Source of the DNA: Streptomyces sp. NBC_00554 | GTDB taxonomy: Bacteria > Actinomycetota > Actinomycetes > Streptomycetales > Streptomycetaceae | Direction: 5' to 3' | Length of the DNA: 64,000 nt | Assembly (NCBI RefSeq): GCF_041431135.1 | Contig: NZ_CP107799.1 | Coordinates: 6,138,001-6,202,000, forward strand | Shown here: positions 43,774-52,861 of the stretch, piece by piece | Layout of the letters: each line of letters starts with the position of its first letter | How positions within the stretch are numbered: position 1 is the first letter of the stretch | Made by a program: the position numbers and the translations under genes | Notes under the pieces: model-generated | The model's database searches: none | What the model was told of the DNA's origin: nothing | Seen by the model: the letters and a program-made list of their open reading frames with translations, nothing else

Positions 43774-44361
43774 ATGGCATCGGGCATGGCCACGGCCTCG
43801 TACGAGCTGCGGTTCGACTCCGGGCGGATCTGCCTGGACCTGCTGGCGACCACCCACCCCGAGGAACGGCTCGACTCGGTGGACCACCTGCGCGCCTGGA
43901 TCGCCCGCTCCGGGCTCGTCCCCGCGGGCACGCCCCTGTCGGGCGCCGACCCCTCGTGGCTCGTCGGCTTCCGTGAACTGCGCGGGCACGTCGACCGGTT
44001 GGTGCGCGGCGAGCTCGACGCCCGGCCCGCCGACGCGGCGCTCGCCCGTGTCAACGCGGCCGCCCTCGCCGCGCCGCCCGCGCCCTGGGCCGTACGCGCG
44101 GACGACGGTTCGCTGCGCGGCCGGCTGCACTCGCCGCCCGGCCGCGCCGAGTTGCTCTCCCTGATCGGCCGGGACGCCCTCGAACTCCTCACCGACCCGG
44201 CGGCGCGGGCGAGCCTGCGCCAGTGCGAGGGTGACAGTTGTCCGATCGTCTACCTCGACACATCCAGGGGCCGGCGCAGAAGATGGTGTTCCAGCGAGGT
44301 GTGCGGCAACCGGGAGCGAGTGGCCCGGCACCGGCGTCGGGCGGCACTCGCCCGCGCGTGA
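43774..44361 (+). CDS. CGNR zinc-finger regulator with ABATE domain
   Basis: The 195-aa protein has an N-terminal ABATE-type region (FDSGRICLDLLATTHPEERLDSVDHLRAW) and a C-terminal zinc finger. The finger is CEGDSC followed by WCSSEVCGNRERVARHR, which contains the CGNR signature and four metal-binding cysteines. Such proteins are thought to be stress-linked transcription regulators; direct targets are unknown. ATG 43774 is used, with ATG 43786 as an alternative. It is followed by a 191-bp spacer before the sigma factor. Confidence 0.85.
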   Translation: MASGMATASYELRFDSGRICLDLLATTHPEERLDSVDHLRAWIARSGLVPAGTPLSGADPSWLVGFRELRGHVDRLVRGELDARPADAALARVNAAALAAPPAPWAVRADDGSLRGRLHSPPGRAELLSLIGRDALELLTDPAARASLRQCEGDSCPIVYLDTSRGRRRRWCSSEVCGNRERVARHRRRAALARA

Positions 44362-44552
44362 ACCTCGACGAGCATCGGCAGCGGCGACGCCCAACTGCTG
44401 GTAGTGATCAAGGAATCGCAGGGGGTGACCAGGTAACCGTCTTCACATCCTGCCCAAGAAATATGTGCGACCCCTTTGAACACACGCGCGCTGAGATCCG
44501 TACCCCGGGGTGAGCGACCGACTGGGGGAACCCCCGGACACCGGAGGTAGGC

Positions 44553-45128
44553 GTGCGCAAGGATTCCGCCGTGGCTGATGAACGCCCGCCAAGGGCACGA
44601 CATCGCGCGTCTCAGTCCTCTGAGCCTGACGAGGAACTGATGCGTGCGCTGTACAGAGAACACGCGGGACCCCTGCTTGCCTATGTGCTGCGGCTGGTCG
44701 CGGGCGACCGGCAGCGTGCCGAGGACGTCGTACAGGAAACCCTCATCCGTGCCTGGAAGAATGCCGGGCAGCTCAATCGAGCAACCGGTTCGGTACGACC
44801 CTGGCTGGTGACGGTGGCACGACGCATCGTCATCGACGGACACCGCAGTCGGCAGGCCCGGCCGCAGGAGGTGGACCCGTCACCGCTGGAGGTCATCCCC
44901 GCGGAGGACGAGATCGACAAGGCGTTGTGGCTGATGACACTGTCGGACGCGCTGGACGACCTGACCCCTGCTCACAGGGAAGTCTTGGTCGAAACATACT
45001 TTAAGGGGCGTACGGTCAATGAGGCGGCCGAGACGCTCGGCATCCCCAGTGGCACCGTGCGCTCACGGGTGTTCTACGCCCTGCGGTCGATGAAACTGGC
45101 TCTGGAGGAGCGGGGGGTGACGGCATGA
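44553..45128 (+). CDS. sigU: ECF sigma factor, SigU-like
   Basis: The 191-aa protein has sigma region 2 (LYREHAGPLLAYVLRLVAGD, AEDVVQETLIRAWKN, VRPWLVTVARRIVIDGHRSR) and region 4 (LTPAHREVLVETYFKGRTVNEAAETLGIPSGTVRSRVFYALRSMK), with a short acidic linker and no region 3. It starts at GTG 44553 after GGAGG and overlaps the anti-sigma gene (ATGA). The name SigU is from recalled synteny with S. coelicolor (anti-sigma, HelD and malic enzyme genes follow). It directs RNA polymerase to a small stress-related regulon when released by its anti-sigma factor. Confidence 0.85.
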   Translation: MRKDSAVADERPPRARHRASQSSEPDEELMRALYREHAGPLLAYVLRLVAGDRQRAEDVVQETLIRAWKNAGQLNRATGSVRPWLVTVARRIVIDGHRSRQARPQEVDPSPLEVIPAEDEIDKALWLMTLSDALDDLTPAHREVLVETYFKGRTVNEAAETLGIPSGTVRSRVFYALRSMKLALEERGVTA

Positions 45129-45946
45129 ACACATACGGGGGATACGGAACGGGTGGTCCGGGAGCCATGCAGAGTCCACAGGGGCAGCAGGGTCCCGGTG
45201 ACATTCACGAGACGGTCGGCGCGTACGCCCTCGGCATTCTCGACGACGCCGAGGCAACCGCTTTCGAAGGCCATCTCGCCACCTGCGAGTGGTGCGCCCA
45301 GCAGCTCGACGAGCTCGCCGGGATGGAGCCGATGCTCGCCGCACTCGCGGATCTGCCCGCCTCGATGGGCACCCCGGCGATCGGTGAGTCGCTGTCCGCC
45401 CGCCCGAGCCCACAGCTCGCGGAACGGCTGGTCGACGAGGTGTCCGAGCGGCGCGCCCAGAAGCGCCGGCGGAGCTTCTACATGGTGGCGGCCGCGGCCG
45501 CGCTGATCGTCGGCGGCCCGCTGACCGTGCTCGCGGTCAACGGCGGCAACGAGGGCACCACCACTCCCCAGGCACACGCCACCAGTCCCGCCAAGGCGGC
45601 CTTCGACGTCATGACCGACAAGGTCACGGCCACGGACGCGAGTACCAAGGTCACCGCCGTCGTCGCCATGGAGCCCAAGGCCTGGGGCACCCACGCCGTC
45701 CTGGAGCTCAAGAACGTCGCGGGCCCGGAGAAGTGCTCACTGATCGCGGTCGGCAAGAACGGCGAGCGCGAGACGGTGACCTCCTGGTCGGTCCCGACGT
45801 GGGGCTACGGCCTCCCGAACGCCAAGACGGACGAGTCGAAAGCCCCGCTCTACGTACACGGTGGCGCGGCCTTCACCCCCAACGAGATCGACCACTTCGA
45901 GGTCATGACCTTCGACGGGAAGCAGCTCGTGGAAGTGGACGCGTAA
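45125..45946 (+). CDS. rsuA: Membrane anti-sigma factor with zinc-finger (ZAS) domain
   Basis: The 273-aa protein has a cytoplasmic zinc-binding anti-sigma domain (HETVGAYALGILDDAEATAF, then GHLATCEWC giving the HxxxCxxC motif near residues 54-61). One transmembrane helix follows (YMVAAAAALIVGGPLTVLAV), then an outer domain. It holds the overlapping sigma factor inactive until an envelope signal leads to its release. The outer domain (AAFDVMTDKV ... WSVPTWGYGLP) resembles the RskA-type anti-sigma C-terminus. Name by synteny. Confidence 0.85.
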   Translation: MNTYGGYGTGGPGAMQSPQGQQGPGDIHETVGAYALGILDDAEATAFEGHLATCEWCAQQLDELAGMEPMLAALADLPASMGTPAIGESLSARPSPQLAERLVDEVSERRAQKRRRSFYMVAAAAALIVGGPLTVLAVNGGNEGTTTPQAHATSPAKAAFDVMTDKVTATDASTKVTAVVAMEPKAWGTHAVLELKNVAGPEKCSLIAVGKNGERETVTSWSVPTWGYGLPNAKTDESKAPLYVHGGAAFTPNEIDHFEVMTFDGKQLVEVDA

Positions 45947-45955
45947 GCGGGCGCG

Positions 45956-45992
45956 TAACTCGTGTCAGCAGACGGATAACTCGTGTAAGCAG
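45956..45992 (+). repeat. 16-bp direct repeat after rsuA
   Basis: TAACTCGTGTCAGCAG (45956-45971) recurs as TAACTCGTGTAAGCAG (45977-45992), 21 bp apart. It lies just after the anti-sigma stop and has no coding meaning that I can see. Confidence 0.7.
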
Positions 45993-46096
45993 TGGACGCA
46001 CAAATGGACGCGTGAGCGAACCGGAGCGCACGCGTAGCTTAAGGGCCCCCCTTCGCGTACGGTTGACGGCTGCCCAGCACGTCAGAAGGGGGCCCG

Positions 46097-48592
46097 GTGG
46101 CCGCTCAGGCTCAGCAGGAAACCGCGCTCGGTTCGGTCCACGATTCCGTACGGCAGAAGTCCCTCAGGGACGACTCCGTACGGGACCGTGAGATCAGCGT
46201 CGAACAGGAACATCTCGACCGGGTATACCGGCGCCTCGAGGAGAAGATCCACGAGGCGGAGTTCCTCATGAACGACGCCGCCAAGCGCGGTCAGGTCGGG
46301 ACACCGGGGGCGCTCGCCGAGCGCGACGCCCAGGTGTTCCGGGCGGGAATTCACCTCAACCGCCTGAACAACGAGTTCGAAGACTTCCTCTTCGGCCGCA
46401 TCGACCTGCTCCTGGGGAAGGACGGTAAGAAGGGTCCGGACGGCGCGTACACGGCGGTGGAACCCGCCGAGGGCGCCGTGCGCGACAACAACACCGCGGA
46501 GATCGCGGAGACGCTGCACATCGGCCGTATCGGTGTCCTGGACACGGACTACGCGCCGCTGGTCATCGACTGGCGGGCGCCCGCGGCGGCCCCGTTCTAC
46601 CGCTCGACCCCGGTCGAACCGGGCCGGGTGGTGCGACGCAGGGTCATCCGCTCCAAGGGCCGCAAGGTCCTCGGCGTCGAGGACGACCTCATGCGCCCGG
46701 AGCTCAAGGCCACTCTCGACGGCCGCGAACTCCCGGTGATCGGCGACGGCGCCCTGATGGCCGCCCTCGGCCAGGCCCGCAGTCACACCATGCGGGACAT
46801 CGTGGCGTCCATCCAGGCCGAACAGGACCTGGTGATCCGCGCCCCCGCCGCCTCGGTGACGTACGTCGAGGGCGGCCCCGGCACCGGCAAGACGGCGGTC
46901 GCCCTGCACCGCGCCGCCTACCTCCTCTACCAGGACCGCCGCCGTTACGCGGGCGGCATCCTGATCGTCTCGCCCACGCCTCTGCTGGTCGCGTACACCG
47001 AGGGCGTCCTCCCGTCCCTCGGCGAGGAGGGCCAGGTCGCCATCCGCGCCATCGGCTCCCTCGTCGACGGCGCCGAGGCCGCCCTGTACGACTCTCCGGC
47101 GGTGGCCCGCGCCAAGGGCTCGTACCGGATGCTGAAGGTGCTGCGGAAGGCGGCACGGGGGGCGCTGGAGGCACCGTCGGGGTCCTCCGGTGGTGGTGGC
47201 CGGTCGTCCAACGGCGGCGGCCCCGGCCGGGCGTCCAACGGCGGCCGGTCCGCAGCGGGCGCCCCGGACCAGCAGCTCTCCTTCGGCGAAGGCTTCGGCG
47301 AGGACTCCGGTGACGACGGAGACGCCCGGCCGCAGGCACCCGCAGGCACCCCCACCCGCCTGCGCGTCGTCGCCTTCGGGCGCCGCCTGGAGCTGGAGGC
47401 CCCCGAGCTGGACCGGATCCGCAACAACGCGCTGAGCGGTACCGCGCCCGTGAACCTGCTGCGTCCCCGGGCACGCAAGCTGCTGCTCGACGCCTTGTGG
47501 GCGCGGTCGGGGGCCGGTACGCGGCACTCGGACCCGGAGCTGGCGGCCGAGCTGCGCTCCTCGTTCGACGAGGACATCACGTCCGAGGACAGCTTCATCG
47601 AGTTCCTGGACGTGTGGTGGCCCGAGCTGACCCCGCGGGGTGTACTGGCCGCGATGGCCGACGAGCGGCGGCTCGGTCGCTGGGCGCGGCGGATCCTCAA
47701 CCCCGGAGAGGTGCGCCGGGTGGCGCGCTCCCTCAAGCGGGACGGGCTCTCCGTGCACGACGTGGCCATGCTCGACGAGCTGAACGCCATCCTCGGCAGC
47801 CCCGCCCGCCCCAGGAAGCGGCGCGAGCTGGACCCGCTGGACCAGCTCACCGGCCTCGAGGAGCTCATGCCCACCCGCGAGGAGACGCAGTGGGAGCGCG
47901 CCGAGCGGCTGGCGCAGGAGCGGACCGAGTACGCGCACGTCATCGTCGACGAGGCGCAGGACCTCACGCCCATGCAGTGGCGGATGGTCGGGCGCCGGGG
48001 CCGGCACGCCACCTGGACCGTGGTCGGCGACCCCGCCCAGTCCTCGTGGTCCGACCCCGACGAGGCCGCCGAGGCCCGGGACGAGGCCCTGGGCAGCCGC
48101 CCCCGGCGCCGTTTCACCCTCAGCGTCAACTACCGCAACCCGGCGGAGATCGCCGAACTGGCCGCCAAGATCCTGGCCCTCGCCATGCCGGGCGCGGAAT
48201 CCCCGTCCGCCGTACGGTCCACCGGCGTCGAGCCGCACTTCGCCGTCGTACGGGACTCACTCGCGCAGACCGTACGCGCGGAGGCCGCCCGCCTCCTCGA
48301 CCGTGTGGACGGCACCGTGGGCGTCGTCGTGGCCATGAACCGGCGCGACGAGGCCGCCCGCTGGCTCAAGGGGCTCGGCGACCGTGTGGTGGCCCTTGGC
48401 AGCCTGGAGGCGAAGGGCCTGGAGTACGACGCGACGGTCGTCGTCTCGCCCGCGGAGATCGCCGACGAGTCACCGGCGGGGCTGCGTGTGCTGTACGTCG
48501 CCCTGACCCGGGCGACCCAGCAGCTGACCATCGTCTCGGCGGACCGGGACGAGCCGGACGGGAACGGGGTGCCTGACCTGCTGCGGGACTGA
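46097..48592 (+). CDS. helD: HelD-family RNA polymerase-associated helicase-like ATPase
   Basis: The 831-aa protein has an N-terminal coiled-coil arm (LDRVYRRLEEKIHEAEFLMND), then a split UvrD/Rep-like motor. Walker A is GGPGTGKTAVALHRAAYLLY, Walker B IVDEAQDLTPMQWRM, motif IV-like FTLSVNYRNPAEI and motif VI LYVALTRATQQL. HelD proteins dislodge or recycle stalled RNA polymerase. A glycine/serine-rich low-complexity insert (~355-395) precedes SFGEGFGEDSGDDGD in the middle of the protein. GTG 46097 follows AGAAGGGGG. A related protein, HelR, gives rifampicin tolerance in some Streptomyces; I saw no rifamycin-associated promoter element here. Confidence 0.87.
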   Translation: MAAQAQQETALGSVHDSVRQKSLRDDSVRDREISVEQEHLDRVYRRLEEKIHEAEFLMNDAAKRGQVGTPGALAERDAQVFRAGIHLNRLNNEFEDFLFGRIDLLLGKDGKKGPDGAYTAVEPAEGAVRDNNTAEIAETLHIGRIGVLDTDYAPLVIDWRAPAAAPFYRSTPVEPGRVVRRRVIRSKGRKVLGVEDDLMRPELKATLDGRELPVIGDGALMAALGQARSHTMRDIVASIQAEQDLVIRAPAASVTYVEGGPGTGKTAVALHRAAYLLYQDRRRYAGGILIVSPTPLLVAYTEGVLPSLGEEGQVAIRAIGSLVDGAEAALYDSPAVARAKGSYRMLKVLRKAARGALEAPSGSSGGGGRSSNGGGPGRASNGGRSAAGAPDQQLSFGEGFGEDSGDDGDARPQAPAGTPTRLRVVAFGRRLELEAPELDRIRNNALSGTAPVNLLRPRARKLLLDALWARSGAGTRHSDPELAAELRSSFDEDITSEDSFIEFLDVWWPELTPRGVLAAMADERRLGRWARRILNPGEVRRVARSLKRDGLSVHDVAMLDELNAILGSPARPRKRRELDPLDQLTGLEELMPTREETQWERAERLAQERTEYAHVIVDEAQDLTPMQWRMVGRRGRHATWTVVGDPAQSSWSDPDEAAEARDEALGSRPRRRFTLSVNYRNPAEIAELAAKILALAMPGAESPSAVRSTGVEPHFAVVRDSLAQTVRAEAARLLDRVDGTVGVVVAMNRRDEAARWLKGLGDRVVALGSLEAKGLEYDATVVVSPAEIADESPAGLRVLYVALTRATQQLTIVSADRDEPDGNGVPDLLRD

Positions 48593-48610
48593 CCCGCAGG
48601 CGCCAATGCC

Positions 48611-48645
48611 GAGAGGCCCACGTCACCAGGTGACGTGGGCCTCTC
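48611..48645. terminator. Strong hairpin after helD
   Basis: GAGAGGCCCACGTCA and TGACGTGGGCCTCTC form a perfect 15-bp stem around CCAGG (17 bp with a single-base loop if the CC/GG also pair), 18 nt after the helD stop and followed by GTTCGTT. Confidence 0.85.
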
Positions 48646-49025
48646 GTTCGTTCAGTGACACCGACCCGCCATGCTCGCCTCGCGGCAAGTGGTCGCTCGT
48701 AGCGACGAAGGTTGGGCCCGGGGGCTTGGATCGGGCCGGTGTCACGTCCACGGTAACAAACGATCCCCGCAAGGCAATTCCCGTCCCGAAAGTTCATTTC
48801 CGCGGCGCGGCCTCCCACCGGCCTCCCACCGGGATCACCCCTTCCGCCGCCACCTTGGTTCTCGTATGGTGGAATCTGTTTTCCGAAAGCGTCGGGCGCC
48901 CGCGAACAAAACGTTCGCAATCCGGGGCGGCTACCACGTACTCAGGGGTAGGTGCGACGATCGGACGGCATACCCGCGAGCCAGCGGGGCACGGCAGTAC
49001 ACGGTGAAAGCAGAGGAAGTCGGCC
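48646..49025 (+). other. Spacer upstream of the malic enzyme gene
   Basis: No gene is supported. It holds a tandem GGCCTCCCACC pair (48819-48840) and the palindrome GCGAAC-N5-GTTCGC (48902-48918), which is about 110 bp before the malic enzyme start and could be an operator. Promoter boxes cannot be placed with confidence. Confidence 0.5.
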
Positions 49026-50459
49026 ATGGCAACGGCGCCCAGCGTCTCCTACTCGATTACGGTCCGGTTGGAGGTGCCCGCGAGCGGAACCGCGGTCTCC
49101 CAGATCACCACGGCCGTGGAGTCCCACGGAGGCTCGGTGACCGGTCTCGACGTGACCGCCTCCGGCCACGAGAAGCTCCGGATCGACGTCACCATCGCGG
49201 CGACCTCCACGGCGCACGCCGACGAGATCGTCGAGCAGCTGCGCGGCATCGAGGACGTGACGCTCGGCAAGGTCTCCGACCGTACGTTCCTGATGCACCT
49301 CGGCGGCAAGATCGAGATGCAGTCCAAGCACCCGATCCGCAACCGTGACGACCTCTCGATGATCTACACCCCGGGTGTGGCCCGGGTGTGCATGGCGATC
49401 GCCGAGAACCCCGAGGACGCCCGCCGCCTGACCATCAAGCGCAACTCCGTTGCGGTCGTGACGGACGGATCCGCCGTTCTCGGCCTCGGCAACATCGGCC
49501 CGATGGCCGCCCTCCCGGTGATGGAGGGCAAGGCGGCGCTCTTCAAGCGCTTCGCCGGCATCGACGCCTGGCCGCTGTGCCTGGACACCCAGGACACCGA
49601 CGCGATCGTCGAGATCGTGAAGGCCATCGCCCCCGGCTTCGCGGGCATCAACCTCGAGGACATCTCGGCGCCCCGCTGCTTCGAGATCGAGGCCCGGCTG
49701 CGCGAGGCCCTCGACATCCCCGTCTTCCACGACGACCAGCACGGCACCGCGATCGTCGTCCTCGCCGCCCTCAAGAACGCCCTGCGTGTCGCGGGCAAGG
49801 CGATCGGCGACATCCGTGTCGTCATGTCCGGCGCGGGCGCGGCCGGTACGGCCATCCTCAAACTGCTGCTCGCCGCGGGCGTCAAGAACGCGGTCGTCGC
49901 CGACATCCACGGCGTCGTGCACGCGGACCGTACGGACCTCGTGGACGCCGCCGCCGATTCGCCGCTGCGATGGATCGCCGACAACACCAACCCCGAGGGC
50001 CTCACGGGCACGTTGAAGGAAGCCGTGCGCGGCGCCGACGTGTTCATCGGTGTCTCCGCCCCGAACGTGCTCGATGGCACCGACGTGGCGGCCATGGCAG
50101 AGAACGCCATCGTGTTCGCGCTCGCGAACCCCGACCCCGAGGTCGACCCGGCAATCGCCCGCCAGACGGCGGCAGTTGTCGCCACCGGCCGCTCGGACTT
50201 CCCCAACCAGATCAACAACGTCCTGGTCTTCCCGGGCGTCTTCCGTGGCCTCCTGGACGCCCAGTCGCGTACGGTCAACACGGAGATGATGCTGGCCGCC
50301 GCGACCGCCCTCGCGGACGTGGTGACCGAGGACGAGCTCAACCCGAACTACATCATCCCCAGCGTCTTCAACGACAAGGTCGCGGGCGCGGTCGCCGGAG
50401 CGGTGCGCAACGCCGCGAAGGCGGCGGGGGCGACGGAGTCGGGCAGCACAAGCGTGTGA
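49026..50459 (+). CDS. Malic enzyme with N-terminal ACT domain (NAD-type)
   Basis: The 477-aa enzyme converts malate to pyruvate and CO2 with reduction of NAD(P). An ACT regulatory domain (~8-85) precedes the malic domain, with KHPIRNRDDLSMIYTPGVA, SAVLGLGNIGP, INLEDISAPRCFEIE and PVFHDDQHGTA. The Rossmann motif SGAGAAGTAILKLL follows, then NQINNVLVFPGVFRG. S. coelicolor carries an NAD-dependent malic enzyme in the same context; cofactor here is assumed from that synteny. It links the TCA cycle to pyruvate and lipid supply. All catalytic motifs look intact. Confidence 0.9.
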   Translation: MATAPSVSYSITVRLEVPASGTAVSQITTAVESHGGSVTGLDVTASGHEKLRIDVTIAATSTAHADEIVEQLRGIEDVTLGKVSDRTFLMHLGGKIEMQSKHPIRNRDDLSMIYTPGVARVCMAIAENPEDARRLTIKRNSVAVVTDGSAVLGLGNIGPMAALPVMEGKAALFKRFAGIDAWPLCLDTQDTDAIVEIVKAIAPGFAGINLEDISAPRCFEIEARLREALDIPVFHDDQHGTAIVVLAALKNALRVAGKAIGDIRVVMSGAGAAGTAILKLLLAAGVKNAVVADIHGVVHADRTDLVDAAADSPLRWIADNTNPEGLTGTLKEAVRGADVFIGVSAPNVLDGTDVAAMAENAIVFALANPDPEVDPAIARQTAAVVATGRSDFPNQINNVLVFPGVFRGLLDAQSRTVNTEMMLAAATALADVVTEDELNPNYIIPSVFNDKVAGAVAGAVRNAAKAAGATESGSTSV

Positions 50460-50813
50460 ACGCGGCCGTGAAGCCGCTGTGATGGTCGCCACGACCGCCG
50501 GAGCCCCGGCGCGTCGTGGAAGGCGGGGCCTGTGGCCGCCTTTAGGGTGGCGGCCAGGCTCGGGCCTTGTTCCCGCCTTGCGCAGGCCTTTTCGTGTGAC
50601 CCCCAAGGGTGTTCCTGTGACTCCCCAGGGGTGCCGGATTGGCTTTCCCGCCGCAGGTGGGGGCAGGATGCGTCTTCGGGCGCGAGGGTCCGGCGACGGA
50701 CCCGGGTCCGGGGACCGATCGAGGACCCTGGCAGCATCGGCTTCACTGTGCCCGATTATGCGGCTCCGCCGCGTGGCACGCCTCAACAGCAAGAAGAACA
50801 CGGGAGTAACGAC
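50460..50813 (+). other. Spacer upstream of hup
   Basis: No gene is supported in this 354-bp stretch. A near-repeat TGTGACCCCCAAGGGTG / TGTGACTCCCCAGGGGTG occurs around 50594-50635. The hup promoter and the ribosome site GGGAG (50802-50806) lie here. Confidence 0.5.
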
Positions 50814-51095
50814 ATGAACCGCAGTGAGCTGGTGGCCGCGCTGGCCGACCGCGCCGAGGTGACTCGCAAGGACGCCGACGCCGTTCTGGCCGCCTTCGCC
50901 GAGACCGTCGGCGAGATCGTCGCCAAGGGCGACGAGAAGGTCACCATCCCCGGCTTCCTGACCTTCGAGCGCACCCACCGTGCCGCTCGCACCGCGCGCA
51001 ACCCGCAGACCGGTGAGCCGATCAACATCCCGGCCGGCTACAGCGTGAAGGTCTCCGCGGGCAGCAAGCTCAAGGAAGCCGCCAAGGGCAAGTAA
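50814..51095 (+). CDS. hupA: DNA-binding protein HU
   Basis: This 93-aa histone-like protein has the HU/IHF fold: N-terminal helices (MNRSELVAALADRAEVTRKDADAV), IPGFLTFERTHRAARTARNP with the DNA-embracing arm (NPQTGEPINIPAGYSVKVSAG), and a Lys-rich end. It bends and compacts chromosomal DNA. ATG 50814 follows GGGAG; longer frames are not used because HU proteins start with this helix. It is convergent with murA across a strong hairpin. Confidence 0.95.
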   Translation: MNRSELVAALADRAEVTRKDADAVLAAFAETVGEIVAKGDEKVTIPGFLTFERTHRAARTARNPQTGEPINIPAGYSVKVSAGSKLKEAAKGK

Positions 51096-51172
51096 GGCCT
51101 ACGCCGCCCGCGTTACGGGACGGCGCACGGCACAGCGGTACGCCAGACGGTGTATCGCAGAGCAATACGCCA

Positions 51173-51207
51173 ATGGGGCGGCCCCCTTCACCGGGTGGCC
51201 GCCCCAT
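51173..51207. terminator. Bidirectional hairpin between hup and murA
   Basis: ATGGGGCGGCC and GGCCGCCCCAT form an 11-bp perfect stem around a 13-base loop between the convergent hup and murA genes. It can serve both. Confidence 0.8.
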
Positions 51208-51242
51208 CGTCGTACGTACGACTGTGTTTGTGTCTGTGTCAG

Positions 51243-52589
51243 TTACCCGAGGGCTTTCCCGGGCAGCTCCACCTTCGCCCCGAGTTCCACGAGCTTCTCC
51301 ATGAAGTTCTCGTAGCCGCGGTTGATCAGGTCGATGCCGTGCACCCGTGAGGTGCCCTGCGCCGCCAGTGCCGCGATGAGGTACGAGAAGCCGCCGCGGA
51401 GGTCGGGGATGACCAGGTCGGCGCCCTGGAGCCGGGTGGGGCCGGAAACGACCGCGGAGTGCAGGAAGTTGCGCTGGCCGAAGCGGCAGCTGGAGCCGCC
51501 GAGGCACTCGCGGTAGAGCTGGATGTGTGCGCCCATCTGGTTGAGCGCGGAGGTGAAGCCGAGGCGGGACTCGTACACCGTCTCGTGGACGATCGAGAGG
51601 CCCGTCGCCTGGGTGAGCGCGACGACCAGCGGCTGCTGCCAGTCGGTCTGGAAGCCCGGGTGGACGTCCGTCTCCAGGGCGATCGACTTGAGCTGGCCGC
51701 CGGGGTGCCAGAAGCGGATGCCCTCGTCGTCGATCTCGAAGGCGCCGCCGACCTTGCGGTAGGTGTTCAGGAACGTCATCATCGAGCGCTGCTGGGCGCC
51801 CCGGACGTAGATGTTGCCTTCGGTCGCCAGCGCCGCGGAAGCCCAGGAGGCGGCCTCCAGACGGTCCGGGAGGGCCGCGTGGGTGTAGCCGCCGAGCGAG
51901 TCGACACCGGTGATCCGGATCGTCCGGTCGGTGTCCATGGCGATGATCGCGCCCATCTTCTGCAGTACGCAGATGAGGTCCTCGATCTCGGGCTCCACGG
52001 CCGCGTTGGACAGCTCGGTGACGCCCTCCGCCAGCACGGCGGTCAGCAGGACCTGCTCGGTCGCGCCCACCGACGGGTACGGCAGCTGGATCTTGGTGCC
52101 GCGCAGCCGCTGCGGGGCCTCCAGATACTGACCGTCCGCCCGCTTCTCGATCGTCGCCCCGAACTGCCGCAGCACCTCGAAGTGGAAGTCGATCGGCCGG
52201 CCGCCGATGTCACAGCCGCCGAGGCCCGGGATGAAGGCATGGCCCAGGCGGTGCAGCAGCGGGCCGCAGAAAAGGATCGGGATCCGGGACGAACCCGCGT
52301 GCGCGTCGATGTCCGCGACGTTCGCGCTCTCGACGTGCGACGGGTCGAGCACCAGCTCGCCCGGTTCCTCGCCCGGACGGACCGTCACCCCGTGCAGCTG
52401 GAGCAGTCCGCGCACGACCCGCACGTCTCTGATGTCGGGGACGTTGCGCAGTCGGCTCGGCGCGCTGCCCAGCAGGGCGGCCACCATGGCCTTCGGTACG
52501 AGGTTCTTCGCACCGCGGACACGGATCTCGCCTTCGAGCGGAGTTCCGCCGTGGACAAGCAGTACGTCGTCAGAGCCGTTGACGGTCAT
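51243..52589 (-). CDS. murA: UDP-N-acetylglucosamine 1-carboxyvinyltransferase
   Basis: This 448-aa enzyme transfers enolpyruvate from PEP to UDP-GlcNAc, the first committed step of peptidoglycan synthesis. It has the EPSP-synthase-like fold and the active-site loop GLGGCDIGGRPIDFH. Its Cys corresponds to Cys115 of E. coli MurA, so the fosfomycin target residue is present. Other family segments are GAKNLVPKAMVAALL, SVGATEQVLLTAVLAEG, EPEIEDLICVL, DVHPGFQTDWQQP and LINRGYENFMEKL. ATG 52589 (MTVNGSDDVL) is chosen; the longer frame has no ribosome site. Confidence 0.95.
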   Translation of the reverse strand: MTVNGSDDVLLVHGGTPLEGEIRVRGAKNLVPKAMVAALLGSAPSRLRNVPDIRDVRVVRGLLQLHGVTVRPGEEPGELVLDPSHVESANVADIDAHAGSSRIPILFCGPLLHRLGHAFIPGLGGCDIGGRPIDFHFEVLRQFGATIEKRADGQYLEAPQRLRGTKIQLPYPSVGATEQVLLTAVLAEGVTELSNAAVEPEIEDLICVLQKMGAIIAMDTDRTIRITGVDSLGGYTHAALPDRLEAASWASAALATEGNIYVRGAQQRSMMTFLNTYRKVGGAFEIDDEGIRFWHPGGQLKSIALETDVHPGFQTDWQQPLVVALTQATGLSIVHETVYESRLGFTSALNQMGAHIQLYRECLGGSSCRFGQRNFLHSAVVSGPTRLQGADLVIPDLRGGFSYLIAALAAQGTSRVHGIDLINRGYENFMEKLVELGAKVELPGKALG

Positions 52590-52861
52590 GTATCTCGCGA
52601 TCCGATGAGTTGGGCAGGCGTGATTTCGTCGGCGGGCACGTCGTGCTGGGCCGGAGAGTAAGGGTAATCGCCGCCTACCCCCCTTCAGTAAGCCCAAGTA
52701 CCACTCAGCTGCGTCATAGCTTTGCCACAACACGAACCGTTCCTAATCGGGCACACGCGGTCACCGGCCCCGGCGTGCGCGGGGGGCGCTTCTCTGCGCC
52801 CTGAGCTGCATTCACACAGGTACCCGCATAGGCTCCCCGCTCACGGGGAAGATGCGGGATC

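Noticed and set aside
46000..46097. Rifamycin-associated promoter element ahead of helD
   Set aside because: No sequence of that type was seen; HelR-like drug tolerance is therefore not claimed.
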